64,000 nt of DNA from Cytophagales bacterium (GTDB lineage Bacteria; Bacteroidota; Bacteroidia; Cytophagales; Cyclobacteriaceae): positions 13,304-77,303 of the forward strand of contig DMST01000116.1 of the NCBI GenBank assembly GCA_003454975.1, in the 5' to 3' direction. The notes under the pieces were generated by a model. That model did not search any database. It was not told the DNA's origin and worked only from the letters and a program-made list of their open reading frames with translations. The position numbers and the translations under genes are program-made. Shown piece by piece: positions 1-7,847 of this stretch. Within the stretch, counting starts at the first letter, position 1. Every line of letters starts with the position of its first letter.

Positions 1-1611
1 CTTTACCAGATAGGAAGATATATTGGTTTGAAGTGGCTCGGGCAGGGCATTGCTTTGTGTCGTACTATGTGGAAAAGCTCCTCGAATATGGCAGTTTCTA
101 CAGTTGGTTTCTATAGGGTGAGCAGCTGCCAATTCGATATAGGGGTTGTAAGCGACTGGCCAATCACCCGCTTTTTGACCTGGGCTAAAGTTATCTGATC
201 GTTGTTCTCTCACCGTTTGCCCATACGTAGAGATCAACTGATAATTTCTCATTGCCGTTGTATCTACCCCCTTGGCAGCCACCGTCTCGAGAACTTCTTT
301 GGAAGGTCCGCCCATATAGTCTCTAGGATATGTGCCACCTGTGCCGTTATCCCACCAGACTGACTGAAAAGTCCAATCATTGCCATTGTCGAGTTCCTTA
401 GTGATAATGTGCATGGCCACCAATACTAGATAATCTCCCGCATTGAAGTCCTCATTATATATCCAGTTTGAGGATTGATTTATAATGGCTTTGTCTACGC
501 AATCCATATTGTCCCAGATGTCTTTTGTGATGTGAAAGCTGAAGAATTCATCTATGCTGACAACTGGGGCATTATCAAATGTAGAATGTATGGAAGTCTT
601 TTTGGATGAGTCTGTATAGACATCATATAAGAAAGGGACGGATGTGGTCTCTTCTACAGGAGTAGAGGTGGTGATGGCGACCGCTTGGTTCCACAACGTT
701 TTTATTTCGGGCCCAATGTATTTATTCACCATCGTGTCAATAGGAGGGCAATTGCTATTGTCATAGCAAGGTGCCTGGAATATGGGTAGGGGGGTATATC
801 CTGATGCCTTTACCGGCCATAACATGGGTTTCAGTACAATCGAGGTTTCGGGGAATGGAGGGATGTATGGCATTTCTTTCCCCGCGTTGGTTGAGTCTAC
901 CAACATTTTTTTCAACACCTCAAAGTCATATAGCCCCTTGTTTCTAATCCAATCATAGGAAGATTTATCGTACACGACTCCGGCAATTAGTACATCTCCA
1001 TTATTCTGAAAGATTTTTCCATTTCCTCCACGCCCCAGCGTGTCACAGTTCTCCTTTTGACCAGATAATTTGCATGAAATAGAAGGGATAACGTACGTTG
1101 GTGGTGTGGTATTAATGGAATCTCTAGGAGAAAAATTAGACGTCTCCAGGAAGTTGAGTTCTTGAGCTTTGGTGCCCGCTGAAGCAAAATTGGATTCCAG
1201 GGCTGACCCTAAACCTGAAGGGTTTTCTACCTTAGTAAAGGCTTGAGTAGCGGTGGGCCATGTTAAATAAATCCAGGGGAGCCCTTTATTAGCTTCCAGA
1301 GCGGGTTTTGTCATTAAGCCGGCAAACAGCTTCCAGCCGTGGTCGCGCTGGGTGCCTCCTTTCTTATGGGCAACAGGTATGCTGTAATTAGGGTAATCGA
1401 ATACTTTTTTGTCGCCGGGAAAAGGCTCAATATTCGCTAGATCAATGCCGTAGTCATTTGAACAAGTAGCCACCATTGGGTTTTCCTCCTCCTCTTCTTG
1501 TGAAGCTTCGTTGGAGGTGCACCCCCCAAGGAATATAAAGGCAAGAAGGGTAAAGATTAAGTGGCTCCACCTTGTAGAGCGACGGTAATGTAAATTGATA
1601 AAATGGGTCAT
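1..1611 (-). CDS. Lipoprotein with a CXXCH haem-c motif (3' end cut by window)
   Basis: An open frame runs from the ATG at 1611 to the window edge without a stop (537 codons visible, C-terminus missing). The N-terminus has a basic stretch, a hydrophobic segment and a lipobox ending FLGGC with C31, followed by an acidic EEEEE run, so it is a membrane-anchored lipoprotein. Near the visible end C504-R-N-C507-H508 matches the haem c attachment motif, which suggests a periplasmic or surface cytochrome-like protein. Other Cys pairs occur in the middle (for example CYDNSNC). I recognise no named family for the 400 residues before the motif; they are rich in Trp, Pro and Asn. It is transcribed divergently from the peptidase gene to its right. 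A single CXXCH could be chance, but its H-P-I-E-T-N-CRNCH setting is typical of c-type haem sites. Confidence 0.75.
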   Translation of the reverse strand, partial: MTHFINLHYRRSTRWSHLIFTLLAFIFLGGCTSNEASQEEEEENPMVATCSNDYGIDLANIEPFPGDKKVFDYPNYSIPVAHKKGGTQRDHGWKLFAGLMTKPALEANKGLPWIYLTWPTATQAFTKVENPSGLGSALESNFASAGTKAQELNFLETSNFSPRDSINTTPPTYVIPSISCKLSGQKENCDTLGRGGNGKIFQNNGDVLIAGVVYDKSSYDWIRNKGLYDFEVLKKMLVDSTNAGKEMPYIPPFPETSIVLKPMLWPVKASGYTPLPIFQAPCYDNSNCPPIDTMVNKYIGPEIKTLWNQAVAITTSTPVEETTSVPFLYDVYTDSSKKTSIHSTFDNAPVVSIDEFFSFHITKDIWDNMDCVDKAIINQSSNWIYNEDFNAGDYLVLVAMHIITKELDNGNDWTFQSVWWDNGTGGTYPRDYMGGPSKEVLETVAAKGVDTTAMRNYQLISTYGQTVREQRSDNFSPGQKAGDWPVAYNPYIELAAAHPIETNCRNCHIRGAFPHSTTQSNALPEPLQTNISSYLVK

Positions 1612-1765
1612 AAGAGTAGTTTGGTTAGTTTGTACTACAAATTAGGGATTTGTCTAAGATTCTCACACAATGCCATTTTTATATATGAAGGGACGTGAAT
1701 GAAGGGATTTCGGTGATTAGGTGATTTGTGCCTTTTCTAGGTTTCCTTGCAGAGAAGTTCGTGCC

Positions 1766-1773
1766 TATCTTCG
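1766..1773 (+). promoter_or_regulatory. Possible -7 promoter box of ptrB
   Basis: TATCTTCG is one base off the Bacteroidota -7 consensus TAnnTTTG. A TTG at 1747-1749, 16 bases upstream, could be the -33 element. The peptidase start is about 65 bases downstream. Position and motif only. Confidence 0.35.
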
Positions 1774-1837
1774 CATCTGAATCTTCGGGGCCGTTGTCTA
1801 ATAGGCCTGTATCATCATTAGTTCTCCAAGTATTTCT

Positions 1838-3892
1838 ATGGATCGTACTCCTACTCCTCCTGTAGCGGAAAAACGTCCGCACCACATGACTCACCATGGT
1901 ATAACACGTACCGATGAGTACTACTGGCTCAATCAACGCGAAGACGAGCAAGTGTTGGCCTATTTGCGAGCTGAGAATGAGTACAAGGAAGCCGTGATGC
2001 AACCCCTACAGGGGCTGCAAGAGGCTCTCTTTGATGAGCTCAAGGGGCGGATCAAAGAGAATGATGAGACGGTGCCTTATAAGTTAGATGAATACTGGTA
2101 CTACGTACGGTTTGTAGAGGGGGGTGAATACCCCATCTATTGCCGGAAAGAAGGCTCCTTAGATGCGGAAGAGGAGGTGGTGGCCAATGGCAACGAACTG
2201 GCCAAAGGGCATAGCTACTTCGAGATGACCACCCAGGTGAGTCCAGATCATAAGCTGGTGGCTATTCCCATGGATACGGTAGGTCGCCGTATTTATGATG
2301 TAAAGATCAAGAACCTGGAAACGGGGGAGTTCTTGCCCGATGTGATTAAGGGGGTAACTAACAATGTGGCTTGGGCCAATGACAGCCAGACCCTTTTTTA
2401 CACCAGTCAGGATGCAGAAACGCTGCGGAACGATAAAATCTATCGGCACGCCCTGGGCTCTACCCAAGAGGATGAGTTGGTATTCGATGAAAAGGACGAT
2501 ACCTATAATACTGGGGTATACAGAACCAAGAGCCGCCGTTTCCTCATGATCGGGAGCTTCAGCACGGTTGCCATGGAGTTCCAGTACTTAGATGCAGATA
2601 CTCCTGATGGAGAGTTTACGGTAATTGCCCCTCGTAAGCGGGACCACTTGTATTATCCTGATCATGCTGGAGACCATTTTTACATCCGTACCAATGATGA
2701 CGCCCAAGCTCCTAACTTCCAATTGGTGAAGGCTCCCATTCAGGGCGATAGCCAAAGCCAATGGGAGGTAGTGATTCCTCACCGAAAGGATGTATTTCTG
2801 GAATCTATCGAGCTGTTTCAGGATTATTTGGTATTAGAAGAACGCAAGGAAGGGTTGATTCAGCTGTTAGTCCGTCGGTGGGACTCAGGTGAGGAGCACT
2901 ATGTGGAGTTTGGCGAACCCGCCTATGTAGCTGGTGCCATCAACAACATGGAGTTCAATACCTCCACATTGCGGTACAACTACCAGTCGTTGACTACCCC
3001 CTCTTCTACCTTTGACTATGATATGGGCACCCGGGCAAAGGACCAGAAGAAGGAGCAAGAAATTCTAGGAGGATTCGACAAGAAGAACTACACCACGGAG
3101 CGGCATTTTGCTAAGGTAACGGATGGCACGTTGGTACCCATCTCCTTAGTATACCGGACAGAATTGCGCAAGGAAGGAAAGAACCCATGTTTGGTATATG
3201 CCTACGGTAGCTACGGCTACAGCATGGAGCCCTATTTCCGTTCCAGTATTGTGAGCTTGCTGGATCGGGGTTTTGTGTATGCCATTGCGCACATACGTGG
3301 CGGTCAGGAAATGGGCCGGCACTGGTACGACGAAGGAAAGCTGTTGAAGAAAAAGAACACCTTCACTGACTTCGTAGATTGTACGGAGTTTCTGATAGAG
3401 AAAGGGATAGCCGATGCTGACCAGACCTTCGCCATGGGTGGCAGTGCCGGAGGGCTCCTGATGGGGGCGGTGATCAATTTGCGGCCCGACTTATATAAAG
3501 GTGTGGTGGCTGCCGTACCTTTTGTGGATGTAGTAACTACCATGCTGGACGACAGTATACCGTTGACTACCGGGGAATACGATGAATGGGGAAACCCCAA
3601 TACGAAGGAATACTACGAATACATGCTGTCCTACTCGCCGTACGATCAGGTAGGAGAAAAGGAGTATCCCAACTTGCTCATCACCACCGGGCTACACGAT
3701 AGCCAGGTGCAGTACTGGGAGCCTGCCAAGTGGACGGCCAGGCTGCGGGATTTGAAGACGGGCGATAACTTGTTGCTGATGCATACGAATATGGAGGCAG
3801 GCCATGGAGGAGCCTCTGGTCGGTTTGAGCAGTTCAAGGAAACGGCCATGGAATTCGCTTTTATGCTCGATCTCGTAGGTATTACAAAATAA
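1838..3892 (+). CDS. ptrB: Oligopeptidase B (prolyl oligopeptidase family S9A)
   Basis: A 684-residue serine peptidase that cuts short peptides after basic residues in this family. The N-terminal part (about 1-75 and 75-400) fits the S9A arm and seven-bladed propeller; the alpha/beta-hydrolase domain follows. The nucleophile is S536 in GGSAGG, with D621 (LHDSQVQYWEPAKW) and H656 (EAGHGG). The spacings of 85 and 35 residues match those of the E. coli enzyme. The family signature GSYGYSMEPYF and the HIRGGQEMG oxyanion region are present. There is no signal peptide, so it is cytoplasmic as far as the sequence shows. The ATG at 1838 gives a normal family length. A strong stem-loop follows the stop. 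It stands alone between a divergent lipoprotein gene and a codirectional lipoprotein gene. Confidence 0.95.
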   Translation: MDRTPTPPVAEKRPHHMTHHGITRTDEYYWLNQREDEQVLAYLRAENEYKEAVMQPLQGLQEALFDELKGRIKENDETVPYKLDEYWYYVRFVEGGEYPIYCRKEGSLDAEEEVVANGNELAKGHSYFEMTTQVSPDHKLVAIPMDTVGRRIYDVKIKNLETGEFLPDVIKGVTNNVAWANDSQTLFYTSQDAETLRNDKIYRHALGSTQEDELVFDEKDDTYNTGVYRTKSRRFLMIGSFSTVAMEFQYLDADTPDGEFTVIAPRKRDHLYYPDHAGDHFYIRTNDDAQAPNFQLVKAPIQGDSQSQWEVVIPHRKDVFLESIELFQDYLVLEERKEGLIQLLVRRWDSGEEHYVEFGEPAYVAGAINNMEFNTSTLRYNYQSLTTPSSTFDYDMGTRAKDQKKEQEILGGFDKKNYTTERHFAKVTDGTLVPISLVYRTELRKEGKNPCLVYAYGSYGYSMEPYFRSSIVSLLDRGFVYAIAHIRGGQEMGRHWYDEGKLLKKKNTFTDFVDCTEFLIEKGIADADQTFAMGGSAGGLLMGAVINLRPDLYKGVVAAVPFVDVVTTMLDDSIPLTTGEYDEWGNPNTKEYYEYMLSYSPYDQVGEKEYPNLLITTGLHDSQVQYWEPAKWTARLRDLKTGDNLLLMHTNMEAGHGGASGRFEQFKETAMEFAFMLDLVGITK

Positions 3893-3904
3893 TAGACTCA
3901 AACG

Positions 3905-3937
3905 GTCATGGTTTCTGGTCAAATCAGGAACCATGAC
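3905..3937 (+). other. Stem-loop downstream of ptrB
   Basis: Arms 3905-3917 and 3925-3937 pair over 13 bp with one G-T pair and a 7-base loop. No T-tract follows, so it is not a classical intrinsic terminator. It may protect the 3' end of the ptrB transcript or act as a weak terminator just before the next promoter-like box. Confidence 0.6.
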
Positions 3938-3950
3938 TCCCTCCAATTCG

Positions 3951-3958
3951 TACTTTTG
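3951..3958 (+). promoter_or_regulatory. -7 promoter box (TACTTTTG)
   Basis: TACTTTTG fits TAnnTTTG exactly and lies 31 bases before the ATG at 3990. No convincing TTG -33 element is seen at the expected distance. Confidence 0.45.
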
Positions 3959-3989
3959 AGTATCTATTCAGTATAACAATTTTATTAGC

Positions 3990-5408
3990 ATGAAAAATCT
4001 CACCAGAGCGCTGCTCCCTGTTTTTGCAGCCGCCATCATTAGTTGTGATCCTGTAGATGACAACGGAGTTCCTGAAAGTTTATCGGTTTCTTTGGATGAT
4101 ACCAACGTTGCATTGGGGCAGTTGGTACAGGTAGACGACTACCTGTTCTCCTTCGATATTCAATACCGGAAGGACCTTGTCGTAAGTTTCCAGCCAGAAG
4201 ACGGTTCTGTCACCTACGAAGACCAGTTGATCGAGGGATCGAGAAACGGAATGTCCACCGTTGTTTTGGATGCACAAACGCATTCCACCTTGGTTACTTT
4301 GTCACGTGCCAATAACGGTACAGAAGTGTTCAGCTTCTGGGTAAACGGTCCCTTCAATAGGGAAGAAGCTGAGGAGGCTATCGAGGACTTGAGTAGCTCT
4401 TTTGCCCAGGACATCATTGCCATGCTGCAAAGCGACGGTATCAATGCTATCCAAAATCTGGCAGACCTGGGTACCCTGGAAGGCCGGTCAGAAGGCCTGC
4501 AGGACATCCAAGGCTTGCCACAGCTAAAACAAAAGGGTTGGCAAGGCCTCAACCTGAAACAAAACTTCCGTCAGAAAGCGACCGATTGGAAAGCTGTATT
4601 TGACGTTCGGAACAACCCTCAACTCCAAAAGCACTTTCGTGGTGAAGACGATGGTCTGGAAGAGGTTCGGGGTTTACTAGAATGGGATGCCGACGCCCAA
4701 GACTTCGTCCTTGCGGATGAAGCGTGGGATTATCTGGAAGTGCGCTTTCCTACGGATGGAAGTGCTACCAACAATGCCACTCTACGGGTAACTGAGCTAT
4801 ACTACGCTGATGAGGAAACGGACGGCACAGACGATATCATCCGAGTAGAGGCGGACCTGACCGTGGATGGTACAGCGGTAATCGATGCTTCATTACGCGC
4901 CTGGTCATCTGATGTTCAGTCAGGGTATACAGCAGACCTGTTCCTCTCTCCATTTACCATGAGCTCGGCGGCCTCGGTAGATTTGATTGCCTTGACAGCT
5001 CAATTTGAAGAAACCCTATCCCTCAACGATGAGGTGCTATTGGGGTCTGCTTTTTCCGCTGAGCTAGCCTTGGATCAATATGGCGATCCTTGGCCTACCC
5101 AAGTTACTGCTACGCAAAGAGTGCGCGAGTTGGGCGTAGAGGCGGTGGTAGATGTGACCTTGGCCGAAGCCTGGGATGGCGAATCCAATCCGGATGCTTT
5201 CGTAGAGGGCACCATGACATTGGCTGAACAGTATTTGGGTGATATCTATTGGGAGAAAACGTTCATTGAGGAGTGGGAAACAGAAGAATGGTACCCATAC
5301 CTGCTATTGCCCAATGATGAAGTGGTGGATGTGGTCTCACTGCTGGAGGACGAAGTGCAGGAGGTAGAGGCTATTTTTGTAGCCGCTCTAGAAAACTGGT
5401 TCAATTAA
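3990..5408 (+). CDS. Lipoprotein of unknown function
   Basis: A 472-residue protein with a lipoprotein signal: hydrophobic residues 7-18 and a lipobox ending AIISC with C19, followed by acidic residues, which suits an exported Bacteroidota lipoprotein. The mature part is acidic, rich in Asp, Glu, Thr and Ala, and reads as beta-strand-rich. Residues about 110-220 look helical and charged. I see no catalytic motif and recognise no family. Start: the ATG at 3990 directly precedes the signal peptide. It follows ptrB in the same direction, but a stem-loop and a promoter-like box separate them, so it is probably its own unit. An intrinsic terminator follows. Confidence 0.8.
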   Translation: MKNLTRALLPVFAAAIISCDPVDDNGVPESLSVSLDDTNVALGQLVQVDDYLFSFDIQYRKDLVVSFQPEDGSVTYEDQLIEGSRNGMSTVVLDAQTHSTLVTLSRANNGTEVFSFWVNGPFNREEAEEAIEDLSSSFAQDIIAMLQSDGINAIQNLADLGTLEGRSEGLQDIQGLPQLKQKGWQGLNLKQNFRQKATDWKAVFDVRNNPQLQKHFRGEDDGLEEVRGLLEWDADAQDFVLADEAWDYLEVRFPTDGSATNNATLRVTELYYADEETDGTDDIIRVEADLTVDGTAVIDASLRAWSSDVQSGYTADLFLSPFTMSSAASVDLIALTAQFEETLSLNDEVLLGSAFSAELALDQYGDPWPTQVTATQRVRELGVEAVVDVTLAEAWDGESNPDAFVEGTMTLAEQYLGDIYWEKTFIEEWETEEWYPYLLLPNDEVVDVVSLLEDEVQEVEAIFVAALENWFN

Positions 5409-5430
5409 TCCCCTAGGTGTTTTCAGCAGG

Positions 5431-5466
5431 AGGGCATGCTACTCGGTAGTATGCCCTTTTTCTTTT
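5431..5466 (+). terminator. Intrinsic terminator of the lipoprotein gene
   Basis: Arms starting AGGGCAT and ending ATGCCCT close on a short loop, followed by TTTTTCTTTT. It terminates the plus-strand lipoprotein gene. It overlaps the last bases of nuoJ on the other strand. Confidence 0.85.
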
Positions 5467-5960
5467 ATACCGCTCAATCGGGCAACGTAGGCGGCACCCA
5501 CCAGTACAATCAAAAGTAAGATGCCGACTAGCTCGAAGGCCAGCAAATAGTCCGTCATCAAGGCTTTACCTATAGGTTTTACCGTGCCCTCTGTTGGGGT
5601 AGTAGATGCCTCGGCCCAATTCATGGAATGGATAGCGTATCCCAACCCCGCCAAAAAGAGGGTAGCTAGGCCGTATCCGGCCAACCGGTTGTGGGAGAGG
5701 CTCAGGATTTTCTGCCCTGACAACCGATTGGTCAGCATGACCCCAAATAGTACCAACACCACTACCCCGCCCACATATACCAATATTTGAGTGGCCCCCA
5801 CAAAGTCGGCACCCAAGAATACATACAAAGCTGCCATGCCTAGTAGCGTAGCCATCAGGCCATAGGCTGCATAGAGTACATTTTTGGTGATGAGCAGAAA
5901 CAACCCGCCACCCAAGGTCAGTGCCGCGAAGGCATAGAAAAGTGCTTGAGTTACACTCAT
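5439..5960 (-). CDS. nuoJ: NADH-quinone oxidoreductase subunit J
   Basis: A 173-residue membrane subunit of complex I with five hydrophobic segments, the usual NuoJ size and topology. Typical features are the glycine-rich N-terminal helix, the GADFVGATQILVYVGGVVVL segment (residues about 50-70), which carries the family's conserved pi-bulge region, and a C-terminal helix ELVGILLLIVLVGAAYVA. It supports proton pumping in the inner membrane. Its ATG overlaps the TGA of nuoI (ATGA), so the two are translationally coupled. No nuoK, L, M or N follows: the next gene lies on the opposite strand and its terminator overlaps the 3' end of nuoJ. Confidence 0.93.
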   Translation of the reverse strand: MSVTQALFYAFAALTLGGGLFLLITKNVLYAAYGLMATLLGMAALYVFLGADFVGATQILVYVGGVVVLVLFGVMLTNRLSGQKILSLSHNRLAGYGLATLFLAGLGYAIHSMNWAEASTTPTEGTVKPIGKALMTDYLLAFELVGILLLIVLVGAAYVARLSGIKEKGHTTE

Positions 5961-6649
5961 TCGGAACCTTCACCTCCTTCCTTTTTGGGGGGAATGTTTG
6001 GCTTCCGGGTGGGCATCTTTGGTTTGAAGGTAGGCTTAGCGGTAGACTTTGTTCCAGCAGGCTTAGCCGCCTTTTGTGCCGCTTTCTCTGCTTGGTGTTT
6101 ATCCCAAGCATCCTTCTTTTCGGTGATTTCGCCCTCGCTCATGGTGGCAAAGGGGAAATTATGCTCAGCGATATCGAACACGCTGAAGTCGTATTCCGGA
6201 GTCATGGTGAGGCATTCTGTAGGGCATACGGTAGTGCACAGCCCGCAGAAGCAGCACTTAGCCATGTCAATATCGAATTTGGCCGCATAGATTCGCTTGG
6301 TGGTACCGTCGGAGGTCTGCCCAATGGTTTCGGCAGAGCGAATGGGTTCAATATCAATGCAATTGACCGGGCAGACCTTTGCGCATTTATCGCACACAAT
6401 ACAGTCCTCTATCTCATTGTGCAGTTTGTACCGGCCGTGAGTAGGTACGGGCAATTCCTCTCGTGGATATTGTAGCGTTACCCGCCCGGTATCGTGCTGA
6501 AAATACTCGGAATCCTCAACTCCAATAGGGGGGCGCTTTTTGCGTGCCTCTGCCAAATGCCGGAAAGAAAGCTGTAGGCCTTTGCGCAAAGACGAAACAG
6601 CCTCAGATACGGCTCCCCAATAGCCACTATTTGCTCCTTTATTGCTCAT
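5957..6649 (-). CDS. nuoI: NADH-quinone oxidoreductase subunit I (2x 4Fe-4S)
   Basis: The ferredoxin-like subunit that carries two 4Fe-4S clusters between the peripheral and membrane arms of complex I. Two CxxCxxCxxxCP motifs are present: C83-x2-C86-x2-C89-x3-C93-P, and a second set in KCCFCGLCTTVCP. I chose the ATG at 6649 because it forms an ATGA overlap with the stop of nuoH, as nuoI does with nuoJ. The longer frame from 6679 would extend into nuoH without family support. Length is 230 residues against about 180 in E. coli; the excess is a Lys/Pro/Ala-rich tail of roughly 50 residues after the second cluster. It is probably an accessory extension and is low in complexity. Confidence 0.94.
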   Translation of the reverse strand: MSNKGANSGYWGAVSEAVSSLRKGLQLSFRHLAEARKKRPPIGVEDSEYFQHDTGRVTLQYPREELPVPTHGRYKLHNEIEDCIVCDKCAKVCPVNCIDIEPIRSAETIGQTSDGTTKRIYAAKFDIDMAKCCFCGLCTTVCPTECLTMTPEYDFSVFDIAEHNFPFATMSEGEITEKKDAWDKHQAEKAAQKAAKPAGTKSTAKPTFKPKMPTRKPNIPPKKEGGEGSE

Positions 6650-7755
6650 AGTCCGTAACTCACCCAGTGTAGCCGCCACCAGGCGGTAAGAAATAACAAA
6701 ATAAGACTCGCCGGAATCAAATACTTCCAGCAGAATACCAACAATTGGTCAACCCTCAATCGGGGATAGGTCCAGCGCACCCACATCTGCAAGTAAATTA
6801 AAGCCATAGCCTTGCTGATGATCCAGAAGGCCCCCCACAGTTGTCCGCTCCATGATCCGGGGGTACCTGTGGTCCAAGTATATAACTCCACTGAGCCTAC
6901 GTTGGGCAGTGGGGAGTTCCAGCTACCCAAAAACAAGACGACGCCAAGTACCGATACCAGCAACATGACGCCGTATTCACTTAGCATAAATACCGCCCAG
7001 CGGAACCCACTGTATTCGGTATGGTATCCGCCAATGAGCTCACTTTCGGATTCAGGTAGATCGAAAGGAGCCCGATTGGCTTCGGCCAAAGAGGCAATGA
7101 AGAAGATCACAAACACCAACAGGAAAAGTGGCATTCGGAAGATGTTCCAAGTCAGGATTCCGCCTACTGCAGATATATCAATGCCTAACCCGGGTAAGCT
7201 GAACAGCCATTGGACTTGGTCAGGGTCCTGTGCAATTGGTACCGCGCTTTGCTGAAAGCTGATGGCCTGCAGGTCCATGGATTGGCAAAACACCACCACA
7301 CACAGCACACTGAGCCCCAGGGGTATTTCATAAGAGACCAATTGGGATACCGAGCGCATGGCCCCATAGAGAGAAAACTTGCTGTTGGATCCCCAGCCTG
7401 CCATGAGAATGCCCAACACATCTAGCGAAACAATGGCTAGCAGAAAGAAAACACCAATCTCCAATTCTGCACCACCTAGCGTAGAGGTAAGGGGCAATAC
7501 AGCAAAGGCAGTGAGAATGGCCGTAAAGAGTAATACGGGTGCCAGCAGAAACAAGCGGCGGTCGGCCGCTGTAGGCACAATGTCTTCCTTTAGGAGTAGC
7601 TTGATGATGTCGGCTGCTGTTTGTAACAGGCCATACCTACCCACCTCCATGGGCCCCATTCTGTCCTGAATGAAGGCAGATAACTTACGCTCGGCCCATA
7701 CTGCCAAAAGCGCGAATACAATGAGGAATGGAAGAAAGAATAAAAAAGTAGTCAT
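6646..7755 (-). CDS. nuoH: NADH-quinone oxidoreductase subunit H
   Basis: A 369-residue polytopic membrane subunit that forms part of the quinone-binding chamber of complex I. Recognisable blocks are AERKLSAFIQDRMGP near the N-terminus, the LLKEDIVPT loop, and the acidic loop FDLPESESELIGGYHTEYSG near the middle, which is the family's conserved quinone-site loop. About eight hydrophobic helices are visible, as expected. It is the first gene of a three-gene set nuoH-I-J with ATGA overlaps. The upstream gene, a histidine kinase, is in the same direction 92 bases away, and I see no terminator between them. Subunits A-G and K-N are not in the window. Confidence 0.95.
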   Translation of the reverse strand: MTTFLFFLPFLIVFALLAVWAERKLSAFIQDRMGPMEVGRYGLLQTAADIIKLLLKEDIVPTAADRRLFLLAPVLLFTAILTAFAVLPLTSTLGGAELEIGVFFLLAIVSLDVLGILMAGWGSNSKFSLYGAMRSVSQLVSYEIPLGLSVLCVVVFCQSMDLQAISFQQSAVPIAQDPDQVQWLFSLPGLGIDISAVGGILTWNIFRMPLFLLVFVIFFIASLAEANRAPFDLPESESELIGGYHTEYSGFRWAVFMLSEYGVMLLVSVLGVVLFLGSWNSPLPNVGSVELYTWTTGTPGSWSGQLWGAFWIISKAMALIYLQMWVRWTYPRLRVDQLLVFCWKYLIPASLILLFLTAWWRLHWVSYGL

Positions 7756-7847
7756 GGAATTGCATCTTCCCGCATACGAAAAATGAATATCCCTCTAAAA
7801 ATGGAGTGTTTTGAATCGATAAGAAGGTAAAGGAAAGACAGAGAAGT

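Noticed and set aside
1679..2002. Minus-strand frame across the start of ptrB
   Set aside because: It overlaps a clear oligopeptidase B start and has no recognisable protein features.
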